NCBI GenBank assembly: GCA_964572955.1
Contig: CAZNGY010000071.1
Span: 1 to 6,354, forward strand
From: UBA3775 sp964572955
GTDB lineage: Bacteria; Bacillota; Clostridia; Lachnospirales; Lachnospiraceae
Direction of reading: 5' to 3'
Length of the DNA: 6,354 nucleotides
Below the pieces are notes generated by a model that was not told the DNA's origin, ran no database searches, and saw only the letters and a list, made by a program, of their open reading frames with translations. Position numbers and translations under genes: made by a program. Shown here one piece after another: positions 1-5,632 of the stretch; within the stretch, counting starts at the first letter, position 1, and each line of letters opens with the position of its first letter.

Positions 1-562
1 TATGTCAAGCGGTTCTCTCGGTCAGGGACTTTCCATTGAAGCAGGAATGGCGGCAGGACTTAAGTATGACAACAGTGACGCAAGAGTATATTGTCTTCTC
101 GGTGACGGAGAAATTCAGGAAGGTCAGATTTGGGAGGCGGCAATGTGGTCAGGACATAAAAAGCTTGATAACCTTTGCGTGATCGTTGACAATAACAATC
201 TCCAGATTGACGGCCCTATTGACAAGGTTTGTTCCCCATATCCTATCGATAAGAAATTTGAAGCATTTAATTTCCATGTAATCAACATAGATGGAAATGA
301 TTTTGAACAGATTCGCAAAGCTTTTGAAGAAGCAAGAAATACTAAGGAAATGCCAACTGCAATTGTAGCAAAAACAGTTAAGGGCAAGGGTGTATCATTC
401 ATGGAAAACAATGCCGGATGGCNNNNNNNNNNAAGCACCTACTCTGTCATGCTCACAAGACATAGATTCAATCAAAACAATGCAGTATTGCATGAAAAAG
501 CTCCTAATTATGAAGAATATGCAGTCGCAATGGCAGACTTAGAGAAAGCAGGTAATCAATAA
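1..562 (+). CDS. Transketolase N-terminal subunit (TPP-binding half), 5'-truncated by the window and interrupted by a gap-associated insert
   Basis: This is the 3' part of the thiamine-diphosphate-binding half of a split transketolase. Together with the next gene it would transfer two-carbon ketol units between sugar phosphates in the non-oxidative pentose phosphate pathway (cytosolic). The fragment shows GSLGQGLS near its start. It then has the TPP/Mg motif GDGEIQEGQ, followed about 25 residues later by DNNNLQIDG. KTVKGKGVSFMENNAGW follows near the C terminus. The gene begins before the window, so the ATG at position 2 is an internal Met. About 163 residues of normal sequence are visible; the split subunit is usually about 275-280 aa. 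Between NAGW and a following HEKAPNYEEY, the frame carries 23 extra codons that include ten Ns and do not belong to the family. The stop overlaps the next start (TAATG), implying translational coupling. Family assignment is firm; whether this copy is intact depends on the gap. Confidence 0.93.
   Translation, partial: MSSGSLGQGLSIEAGMAAGLKYDNSDARVYCLLGDGEIQEGQIWEAAMWSGHKKLDNLCVIVDNNNLQIDGPIDKVCSPYPIDKKFEAFNFHVINIDGNDFEQIRKAFEEARNTKEMPTAIVAKTVKGKGVSFMENNAGWXXXXSTYSVMLTRHRFNQNNAVLHEKAPNYEEYAVAMADLEKAGNQ
422..490. other. Assembly gap (Ns at 423-432) plus 58 bp of non-transketolase sequence inside the transketolase gene
   Basis: Ten Ns are followed by bases 433-490, which do not encode transketolase. 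Removing 422-490 joins GGATGG directly to CATGAAAAAGCTCC and restores a plausible family sequence (GW then HEKAPN). The removed length of 69 is a multiple of three only because the N run happens to be ten, so reading through it means little. The right edge carries a small inverted repeat, ATGCA-GTAT-TGCAT (480-493), across the putative junction. Possible explanations are a scaffolder join with a stray contig end, a strain-variable insertion, or the end of a repeated mobile element that broke the assembly. I do not recognise the 58 bp. Confidence 0.8.
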
Positions 563-1506
563 TGGCAGATGTAAAGAAAATCGCAACAAGAGAAAGCTAT
601 GGTAATGCGCTGGCAGAACTTGGTAAGGAACATGAGGACGTTATTGTACTTGATGCAGATCTTGCAGGAGCAACAAAAACAAGTACGTTTATGAAAGCAT
701 TTCCGGAACGTCATTGGGATTGCGGAATTGCCGAGTCAAATATGGCAGGTATTGCAGCAGGTCTTTCAACGACCGGAAAAGTACCTTTTATAAGTTCATT
801 TGCAATGTTTGCATCAGGACGTGCTTTTGAACAGGTTCGTAACTCGATAGGTTATCCTCACCTCAATGTAAAAATCGGTGCAACCCATGCAGGAATTTCG
901 GTAGGTGAAGACGGTGCAACTCATCAGTGCCTTGAGGATCTTGCTCTTATGAGAGAGATTCCGGGAATGGTTGTAATTAATCCTTCTGATGATGTTGAAG
1001 CAAAGGCAGCTGTTAAAGCAGCATACGAAATTGAAGGACCGGTTTATCTCAGATTCGGAAGACTTGCGGTTCCTGTGATAAATGATAATGAAGATTACAA
1101 GTTTGAGGTTGGAAAAGGAATTGTATTAAGAGAGGGAAGTGATGTGACGATTTTCGCAACCGGACTTGAAGTAAGTCCTGCTCTCGAAGCAGCAGAAATG
1201 CTTGAAAAAGACGGGATTTCAGCAGAAGTAATAAATATTCATACAATTAAGCCTATCGACAGCGAGCTTATCGTGAAGTCAGCTTTAAAGACAGGAAAAG
1301 TTGTTACGGCCGAAGAACACTTTGTAAACGGTGGTCTCGGAAGTGCCGTATGTGAGGTCCTTTCAGAAAAAGCACCTACTAAGGTTCTTCGTATCGGTGT
1401 ATATGACAGGTTTGGTGAATCGGGTCCTGCGGGAGAGCTTATTCATAAATATGAGCTTGATGCGGAAGGCATTTATAAAAAAGTTAAGGAATTTGCAGCA
1501 AAATAA
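562..1506 (+). CDS. Transketolase C-terminal subunit
   Basis: This is the second half of the split transketolase: the pyrimidine-binding domain plus the C-terminal transketolase domain, which pairs with the upstream subunit to form the active site. At 314 aa it has the normal full length for the split subunit. Visible motifs include GIAESNM with the expected catalytic Glu at residue 58, which activates the aminopyrimidine of TPP. SSFAMFASGRAFEQVRNSI (79-97) and GEDGATHQCLEDLA (115-128) are typical of this family, and the C-terminal domain carries EEHFVNGGLGSA (251-262). 1-deoxyxylulose-5-phosphate synthase shares this architecture, but two separate subunits with these motifs fit transketolase better. 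The ATG overlaps the upstream stop by one base. The ribosome binding site is weak (CAGGT, 549-553), so coupled translation is likely. The gene ends in an alanine- and lysine-rich tail with no sign of truncation. Confidence 0.95.
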   Translation: MADVKKIATRESYGNALAELGKEHEDVIVLDADLAGATKTSTFMKAFPERHWDCGIAESNMAGIAAGLSTTGKVPFISSFAMFASGRAFEQVRNSIGYPHLNVKIGATHAGISVGEDGATHQCLEDLALMREIPGMVVINPSDDVEAKAAVKAAYEIEGPVYLRFGRLAVPVINDNEDYKFEVGKGIVLREGSDVTIFATGLEVSPALEAAEMLEKDGISAEVINIHTIKPIDSELIVKSALKTGKVVTAEEHFVNGGLGSAVCEVLSEKAPTKVLRIGVYDRFGESGPAGELIHKYELDAEGIYKKVKEFAAK

Positions 1507-1546
1507 GACTGCAGATTAAGTAATTATTAAAGAGTGGAAGATTTGC

Positions 1547-1578
1547 ATGGCGGTGTATGTTTATATGCCGCCATCTTT
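1547..1578 (+). terminator. Strong hairpin after the transketolase operon, probable terminator or cca leader hairpin
   Basis: ATGGCGGTGTAT (1547-1558) pairs with ATATGCCGCCAT (1563-1574) around a GTTT loop. This gives 12 pairs, two of them G-U wobbles in RNA and the rest Watson-Crick. The 3' side is followed by CTTTC, a poor U tract. The position, 40 bp after the transketolase stop and 45 bp before the cca start, fits a terminator of the tkt operon that may leak into cca. With the imperfect U run, a processing or leader hairpin is also possible. No convincing separate cca promoter is visible. Confidence 0.55.
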
Positions 1579-1619
1579 CAGCTGGTGATAAAAAGGAATG
1601 TGCAGAGATGAGGTGTTGT

Positions 1620-3074
1620 ATGAAGATTGATATGCCTGAAAAAGTTGGATTTATAATTGACAGACTGGAATCTGCGGGCTATGAGGCATATGCAGTCGGA
1701 GGATGTGTGAGAGATTGTCTGTTGGGCAGAAAACCGAAAGACTGGGATATAACAACCAATGCATTTCCAGAGCAGGTTAAGGAAATCTTTCACTATACCA
1801 TAGATACCGGAATAGAACATGGTACGGTAACGGTTATGCTGAATCGTGAAGGATTTGAGGTTACAACCTATCGTATTGACGGGAAATATGAAGACAACAG
1901 GCATCCGACAGAGGTTCTGTTTACAAGAAATCTGGCTGATGACCTTTTAAGGCGTGATTTTACGATTAATGCGATGGCATATAATCCGGGAAAAGGACTT
2001 GTGGATCTTTTTAATGGAAGAGAGGATCTCGAAAACAGGATAATCAGAGCAGTCGGAGATCCGGTAAAGAGATTTTCCGAGGACGCACTCAGAATAATGA
2101 GGGCGGTGCGGTTTTCATCGGTCTTGGGATTTGATATTGAAGAAGAAACCGGAAAAGCCATGAAGTTTCTTTCAAAAAATCTGGCGGACATAAGTGCAGA
2201 AAGAGTGAGGGAAGAACTTGTAAAGCTTGTCATGGGAATGTATCCGGAAAAGCTTTTTACAGCATATGATTCGGGAATAACGAATATAGTTTTTCCTGAG
2301 TGGAATAAAATGACGGAAACAAAACTGCCCGGAAGAAGCCGTGAAATGAATTATGCCGAATATGCGGTAAAGACGGTAAAAGTCCTCAGGTTTATCATAG
2401 AGGATGAAAAAAATGACCATTTTTTAGGTGATGAAGAAGCTGACATTCTGAAGAGCAATGGGAATGAGGAAGCAATAGAGTGTGTGTGCAGAATTTTTGA
2501 GGACAGAGAATTATGGAGTGAAAAACAGAAACAGACATTGACTCTTGCGGCTCTGCTTCATTGTGTTGCAGGACCGGAGACGGCAGCTGATGAAGATATA
2601 TGTGGCAAATCTGCTGAGAAAGCTGTTCAAATTCTTCGTAGGTTGAAATTTGATAATGAAACAATAAAAGAAGTTAAAACCATAATAAATCATATAAATG
2701 ATATAGATAAGTATGAATGGTCGGAGAATGAAGCATCAGCCAGAATAGTTGCAAATCAAATGGGCAGTGAGATTTTTCCTATGCTTATGCCGGTATTATG
2801 TGCATCAATTCTGGCAGAAGAAACGGAATTGATACAGGAAAGACTTGAAAAAGCTGTCTGTATGAGAAAGCTTTTTGATATACTTGTATCAGAAAAACAG
2901 TGTTTTGAACTTAAAAATCTTGAAATAACCGGAAAAGATTTAATTAAATTGGGAATAAAACCGGGCCCGGAGCTTGGAAGAATTTTAAGTGAGCTGTTGG
3001 AGGCGGTTATAATAAATCCCAAGAAGAACACATATGAAATTCTGGTTGAAGAAGCAAAAGAACTGATGAGTTAA
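1620..3074 (+). CDS. cca: CCA-adding tRNA nucleotidyltransferase with a degenerate HD domain
   Basis: The enzyme adds or repairs the 3'-terminal CCA of tRNAs using CTP and ATP, in the cytosol. The predicted protein is 484 aa. The head domain has AYAVGGCVRDCLLG (about 24-36) and the catalytic pair DWD (Asp41, Asp43). It is followed by RRDFTINAMAYNP (111-123), DLFNGREDL (129-137) and EDALRIMRAVRFSS (154-167), all standard for class II nucleotidyltransferases; ERVREEL follows at 194-200. The C-terminal end (LEITGKDLIKLGIKPGPELG, about 434-453) is also typical. In the middle, LAALLHCVAGP (309-319) sits where related enzymes have an HD motif, with Cys315 replacing the Asp, and other expected His residues are missing. 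ATG 1620 was chosen because GAGGTG lies 4 bp upstream and family proteins begin just before the IP/MP-x-x-V helix. ATG 1608 is an alternative. The stop shares TTAA with the convergent phosphatase gene. Confidence 0.94.
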   Translation: MKIDMPEKVGFIIDRLESAGYEAYAVGGCVRDCLLGRKPKDWDITTNAFPEQVKEIFHYTIDTGIEHGTVTVMLNREGFEVTTYRIDGKYEDNRHPTEVLFTRNLADDLLRRDFTINAMAYNPGKGLVDLFNGREDLENRIIRAVGDPVKRFSEDALRIMRAVRFSSVLGFDIEEETGKAMKFLSKNLADISAERVREELVKLVMGMYPEKLFTAYDSGITNIVFPEWNKMTETKLPGRSREMNYAEYAVKTVKVLRFIIEDEKNDHFLGDEEADILKSNGNEEAIECVCRIFEDRELWSEKQKQTLTLAALLHCVAGPETAADEDICGKSAEKAVQILRRLKFDNETIKEVKTIINHINDIDKYEWSENEASARIVANQMGSEIFPMLMPVLCASILAEETELIQERLEKAVCMRKLFDILVSEKQCFELKNLEITGKDLIKLGIKPGPELGRILSELLEAVIINPKKNTYEILVEEAKELMS

Positions 3075-3718
3075 GAATTAAGAATGAAATCAACTACTTC
3101 TTTTGCAGAGTCGGAAACATGGATGGCACCGGCATTTATAAGTTCCTCGGTGCCGCCAAAACCGTAGCTGACACCAAGGGTTTTGATTCCTAAAGCTCCG
3201 GCACCATCTACATCATGGAAACGGTCACCAACCATAAGTATTCTTGAAACATCTTTTTCTTCACAAAGGGTAAGGGCATATTCTACAACGGCTTTTTTTG
3301 TGTGGCGGAGACCTGAAATTGTATCCGCGGCAACGCCGTCAAAATATTTATCAATATTAAACAGGGCAAGTATCTGTTCAGTAAATTCAATTGGTTTTGA
3401 TGTTGCGACATACAGTTTTTTTTCGTGAGATTTAAGTGACGCAAGCATTTCGGGGACTCCTTCGTAAAGAGCATTTTCCTTCCAGCCGACAACCGAATAT
3501 CTTTTTCTGTACTCGGCGGTTGCTTTTGCAATGTCATCACCGGTAAAATATTCGGCAAAGGATACTGAAAGCGGAGGACCTATAAATTTTCTAAGAGAAC
3601 TAAGATTGTTACAATCATTAATCCCCATATTTTTCAGAGCAAAAGCAACACTTTTAGTAATTCCTTCTTCGGAATTTGTCAGTGTTCCGTCGAGATCAAA
3701 AAATATTGTTGTATACAT
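3071..3718 (-). CDS. HAD-superfamily phosphatase (subclass IA; phosphoglycolate phosphatase / 5'-nucleotidase-like)
   Basis: This is a 215-aa soluble phosphatase of the haloacid dehalogenase superfamily. Motif I is FFDLDGTLTNS (nucleophile Asp8, acid/base Asp10). Motif II is ATSK with Ser107, motif III is a Lys at 141/142, and motif IV is GDRFHDVDGA (164-173; Asp165 and Asp169). The cap lies between motifs I and II and contains FIGPPLSVSFAEYF. That segment is typical of the Gram-positive group annotated as phosphoglycolate phosphatase or HAD 5'-nucleotidase. Substrate cannot be read from sequence; small phosphomonoesters such as phosphoglycolate or nucleoside monophosphates are plausible. The start is supported by AGGGGA (complement of 3725-3730) 6 bp before ATG. 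It has its own strong promoter and may also receive read-through from the CotS-like gene. It converges on cca, and the two stops overlap by 4 bp. Confidence 0.88.
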   Translation of the reverse strand: MYTTIFFDLDGTLTNSEEGITKSVAFALKNMGINDCNNLSSLRKFIGPPLSVSFAEYFTGDDIAKATAEYRKRYSVVGWKENALYEGVPEMLASLKSHEKKLYVATSKPIEFTEQILALFNIDKYFDGVAADTISGLRHTKKAVVEYALTLCEEKDVSRILMVGDRFHDVDGAGALGIKTLGVSYGFGGTEELINAGAIHVSDSAKEVVDFILNS

Positions 3719-3825
3719 AAATTATCCCCTGTTGTTTATTTATGAACAGGAATTGATGCAATTCTTAAATACAGATTTTGAATAAATTCCTGACACATTA
3801 AAATCAGAAGTACCTTAGATTTTAC
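3719..3825 (-). promoter_or_regulatory. Leader of the HAD phosphatase mRNA, about 105 nt, with three inverted repeats
   Basis: Between the predicted transcription start (about 3825) and the ATG lie three inverted repeats. TAAAATC/GATTTTA (3799-3805 and 3818-3824, 12-nt loop) falls at the very 5' end of the transcript. GAATTG-ATG-CAATTC (3750-3764) is a perfect 6-bp stem with a 3-nt loop. CCTGTT/AACAGG (3728-3733 and 3745-3750, 11-nt loop) overlaps the ribosome binding site at 3725-3730. The second and third share base 3750 and are nearly mutually exclusive. It matches no riboswitch family I know. The stems are short and AU-rich, so a functional role is inference. Confidence 0.4.
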
Positions 3826-3831
3826 GAAGTC

Positions 3832-3860
3832 ATCATAACAGAGTATTGCTGCTTTGTCAA
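3832..3860 (-). promoter_or_regulatory. Near-consensus SigA promoter, extended -10, driving the HAD phosphatase
   Basis: On the minus strand there is a perfect TTGACA (complement of 3855-3860), a spacer of exactly 17 bp, and TATGAT (complement of 3832-3837). A TG one base before the -10 (TGTTATGAT) adds an extended -10. The start would be near 3825. The -35 lies only 8 bp beyond the stop of the upstream CotS-like gene, with no terminator between them. Confidence 0.85.
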
Positions 3861-3868
3861 AAAGGCAG

Positions 3869-4999
3869 TTAAAGATAGTACGAAATGAGATTTTTTACAA
3901 GTCGGTCCTGCATTTCTTTGTAATTATATACTTCTGTCAGTTTTTCTTCAATGCGTGCAGGTATCCAATTTTTTTTGCCATTGAAATACATATTTGCGGC
4001 CTTCCAAAATTTTTCCGGAAAGAGCATTCTTGAAAAGAGCAGATTTATATCCCTGTCACTAAGAGGATTGGAACGAAGATAGGAATCAATACAGTCTCTG
4101 CATATAAAGAAATCCCTGTTGTTTTTTTCAGAGACTTTCCTTAGAAAATGGTATAAATCATATACTTGAGGACCTATTTTGGATTTGTCGAAATTGAGTA
4201 TTGCAGTGCCGTCGGTGATTGAAAGAATGTTGTGTCCGGAATAACTTCCGTGAAGTGCAGAACCAAAGGTGACAGCGTCATCATGAAGTGAATCATCGTA
4301 TTCACGTTTAAGAAAATTGCAGGCTGATTCTGCACGATTAATATACTCGGGCAAAATCTTTTTGAGTGATGCTTCGAAATTACCGGGGCGCTTTAGTTTT
4401 TTCAGATATGTAAGCAATTTTTTCATTTCAGTAATGCGTCCGTTAAAGAGACTGAAAACAGTTTTGGCTATGTATGGATTTTCTTTTTCAGGGAAATTTT
4501 CGTCAGTTCCGGTGTCCGATAACAACGGAATGTCAGAGGTATTCAAATTTTCATTTTCCCATGAAAGAAGGGTGCCTTCCTTTACATAATAAGGAGTTGT
4601 GTCAGTCGCAATGGATGGAGATGCATTGTATCCCCACAGTAGTCGGTGTAGTTTACCTAAAGCCTCGGCACCGGCATGCAGACTTTCCGGATTAAGAAGG
4701 TCACATTCTTCCCCTTGAAACCAGGTTCTTAGGGTATAAGTTTCGCCGTATACACCTTCAGTAACGAAAAAACCGTCTTTGTTTCTTAAAAATTTATCTG
4801 TAAATATTCCTGAACCTTCCTTAATCAAAGTTTTTATGTCATTTTCAAATATTATCCTGTTTTCAGAGACTTTTCGCTGTTTCAGAGTTAAAAGTCCTTT
4901 ATCGGTTTCCATAAATAAAGCACCGCCGAATTTATATGTGTGAAAAATATTGATATCATACTGATCCAAAACAGTTTTTATTTTGTCATCTGCTCCCAT
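3869..4999 (-). CDS. CotS-family spore-coat / aminoglycoside-phosphotransferase-like protein, probable pseudokinase
   Basis: This 376-aa protein has the plan of the CotS family, spore-coat proteins built on a small-molecule kinase fold. The N-terminal lobe includes VLDQYDI (10-16), TYKFGGALFMETDKGLLTLK (21-40) and FQGEECD (94-100). The C-terminal lobe has LGKLHRLL (114-121), HGSYSGHNIL (250-259), LNFDKSK (268-274) and YDLYHFLRKV (280-289). Active phosphotransferases of this fold have HGDxxxxN; here Asp is Ser252, though Asn257 remains. The later metal-binding motif reads NFD, as in many CotS relatives. About 55 polar, acidic residues (125-180) separate the lobes. There is no signal peptide or membrane segment. 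ATG 4999 was chosen because GGGAGG (5005-5010) lies 5 bp upstream; the GTG at 5005 would sit inside that site. A role in spore coat or germination is inferred from family, not context, since neighbours concern tRNA and peroxide stress. Confidence 0.8.
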   Translation of the reverse strand: MGADDKIKTVLDQYDINIFHTYKFGGALFMETDKGLLTLKQRKVSENRIIFENDIKTLIKEGSGIFTDKFLRNKDGFFVTEGVYGETYTLRTWFQGEECDLLNPESLHAGAEALGKLHRLLWGYNASPSIATDTTPYYVKEGTLLSWENENLNTSDIPLLSDTGTDENFPEKENPYIAKTVFSLFNGRITEMKKLLTYLKKLKRPGNFEASLKKILPEYINRAESACNFLKREYDDSLHDDAVTFGSALHGSYSGHNILSITDGTAILNFDKSKIGPQVYDLYHFLRKVSEKNNRDFFICRDCIDSYLRSNPLSDRDINLLFSRMLFPEKFWKAANMYFNGKKNWIPARIEEKLTEVYNYKEMQDRLVKNLISYYL

Positions 5000-5004
5000 A
5001 AGCA

Positions 5005-5010
5005 CCTCCC
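5005..5010 (-). promoter_or_regulatory. Ribosome binding site fixing the CotS-like start
   Basis: CCTCCC on the plus strand reads GGGAGG on the minus strand, with a 5-base spacer to ATG at 4999. This rules out the longer GTG start at 5005, which would use the last G of the Shine-Dalgarno itself. Confidence 0.85.
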
Positions 5011-5022
5011 AGCAAATTATAA

Positions 5023-5070
5023 AGACAGATTGTCTATTGAATTATATGTGCCTCAGGTAAAAAAATTACA
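5023..5070 (-). promoter_or_regulatory. Candidate control region of the CotS-like gene, with a possible sporulation-type -10
   Basis: Reading the minus strand, CATATAAT (complement of 5041-5048) fits both a SigA TATAAT and the CATAnnnT pattern of mother-cell sporulation sigma factors. It would give a leader of about 35 nt. The -35 region (around 5064-5070) does not match TTGACA. Just downstream is a perfect inverted repeat AGACA-GAT-TGTCT (5023-5035), which could be an operator or a short 5' hairpin. All of this is suggestive only. Confidence 0.3.
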
Positions 5071-5137
5071 TATAAAACAAAACTGTTTGTTGAGGGGATG
5101 CCTGAGAAACGTCACAGTAGTATTCCGGAAAAAATAC

Positions 5138-5166
5138 TTGACGGAGAAGAAAAATAAGTGTATTCT
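5138..5166 (+). promoter_or_regulatory. SigA-type promoter of the PerR-type regulator
   Basis: TTGACG (5138-5143), a 17-bp spacer and TATTCT (5161-5166) form a good SigA promoter preceded by an A tract. The block AAAAAATACTTGAC (5129-5142) is repeated exactly at the rubrerythrin promoter. The predicted start falls in or beside the operator that follows, so a bound repressor would block initiation. Confidence 0.75.
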
Positions 5167-5170
5167 AAAA

Positions 5171-5185
5171 TAGAAATAATTACTG
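5171..5185 (+). promoter_or_regulatory. Candidate PerR-type operator in front of perR (autoregulation)
   Basis: TAGAAATAATTACTG is an imperfect 7-1-7 inverted repeat, the geometry of Fur/PerR boxes. It keeps the TAA/TTA-like core but only partly matches the Bacillus PerR box. The wider segment 5167-5190 matches 5614-5637, at the rubrerythrin promoter, in 20 of 24 positions. It lies directly after the -10. Confidence 0.6.
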
Positions 5186-5190
5186 ATTTA

Positions 5191-5195
5191 GGAGG
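5191..5195 (+). promoter_or_regulatory. Ribosome binding site fixing the PerR start at ATG 5201
   Basis: GGAGG lies 5 bases before ATG 5201. An in-frame GTG at 5195 overlaps the GGAGG and would add only two residues, so it is not used here. Confidence 0.88.
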
Positions 5196-5200
5196 TGTGT

Positions 5201-5590
5201 ATGAATTACTCGGCTCAAAGGGACTGCATAATAAATTTCCTGATGGGAACAAAAGCCCATCCGACGGCAGAAACAGTTTATGAGAACGTGAAAATAAAGT
5301 TTCCGAGAATAAGTCTCGGAACGGTGTACAGAAATCTTAATCAGTTGGTGGAACATGGCGAGATACAAAAACTCTCATGCGGTGACGGCCTTGAAAGATT
5401 CGATTATACTGCAGCTTTTCATCCGCATTTCTTCTGCAGGTCATGTCATTCACTAAGTGATGTAAGTATGCCGTACATGTCAAACCTTGATGAACTGTTC
5501 GGAATGGGGTTTGAAGGGAAGGTTGAGGGGCATTCCCTGATGTATTATGGAGTTTGCGAAAAATGTATAAACTTAAAAAAAAATACTTGA
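5201..5590 (+). CDS. perR: PerR-type peroxide-sensing repressor, Fur family
   Basis: This 129-aa metalloregulator is expected to repress peroxide-defence genes until Fe-catalysed oxidation of its His ligands releases it from DNA. The winged-helix domain has HPTAETVYENV (20-30) and the recognition helix region ISLGTVYRNLNQLVEHGEI (37-55). The five regulatory metal ligands known in Bacillus subtilis PerR (His37, Asp85, His91, His93, Asp104) align with His20, Asp68, His74, His76 and Asp87. The structural zinc site is C79-x-x-C82 plus C119-x-x-C122. Asp at position 87, rather than Glu, favours PerR over Fur. The N terminus starts directly at the QR helix, about 17 residues shorter than the Bacillus protein. 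It has its own promoter/operator and sits immediately upstream of rubrerythrin, a classic peroxide-response target. Its stop codon overlaps the -35 of that gene's promoter. Zur or Fur function cannot be fully excluded. Confidence 0.9.
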   Translation: MNYSAQRDCIINFLMGTKAHPTAETVYENVKIKFPRISLGTVYRNLNQLVEHGEIQKLSCGDGLERFDYTAAFHPHFFCRSCHSLSDVSMPYMSNLDELFGMGFEGKVEGHSLMYYGVCEKCINLKKNT

Positions 5591-5615
5591 CACTTAGTGA
5601 AGTGTATGATATAAA
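5587..5615 (+). promoter_or_regulatory. SigA-type promoter of rubrerythrin, overlapping the perR stop codon
   Basis: A perfect TTGACA (5587-5592), a 17-bp spacer and TATAAA (5610-5615) form a strong promoter. The TGA stop of perR (5588-5590) lies inside the -35 hexamer. A run of A residues upstream may act as an UP element. There is no terminator between perR and this promoter, so rubrerythrin may also be transcribed by read-through from perR. Confidence 0.82.
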
Positions 5616-5617
5616 AA

Positions 5618-5632
5618 TAGTAACAGTTACTG
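5618..5632 (+). promoter_or_regulatory. Candidate PerR-type operator in front of rubrerythrin
   Basis: TAGTAACAGTTACTG contains a perfect 6-1-6 inverted repeat (AGTAAC-A-GTTACT, 5619-5631). It begins two bases after the -10 and covers the likely transcription start. It matches the site ahead of perR and is the more symmetric of the two, consistent with tight repression of the peroxidase. The remaining leader (5633-5717) shows only weak short repeats. Confidence 0.65.

Noticed and set aside
433..490. Possible coding sequence in the insert (reverse strand reads YCIVLIESMSCEHDRVGA)
   Set aside because: An 18-residue open frame in 58 bp is expected by chance, and I could not match it to any family.
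1517..1534. PerR-box-like AT-rich palindrome (AGTAATTATTAAA) after the transketolase operon
   Set aside because: Only four of six outer positions are symmetric and it is not near a recognisable promoter. It is likely chance in AT-rich DNA.
1557..1619. Longer cca reading frame beginning at ATG 1557
   Set aside because: That ATG lies inside the 1547-1574 hairpin and lacks a ribosome binding site. The extra 21 residues do not resemble the family N terminus. ATG 1620 has GAGGTG upstream and fits relatives.
3183..3428. Plus-strand open frame across the HAD phosphatase
   Set aside because: It is antisense to a gene with all four HAD motifs, has no plausible start signal and no recognisable domain.
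5016..5021. Perfect TATAAT on the minus strand before the CotS-like gene
   Set aside because: Transcription would start at about 5009, inside the ribosome binding site, and no -35 is seen at the right distance.
5098..5157. Small plus-strand ORF of 19 codons (starts MPEKRHSS) before perR
   Set aside because: GAGGGG abuts the ATG with no spacer, the frame runs through the perR -35 region, and nothing supports translation or conservation.
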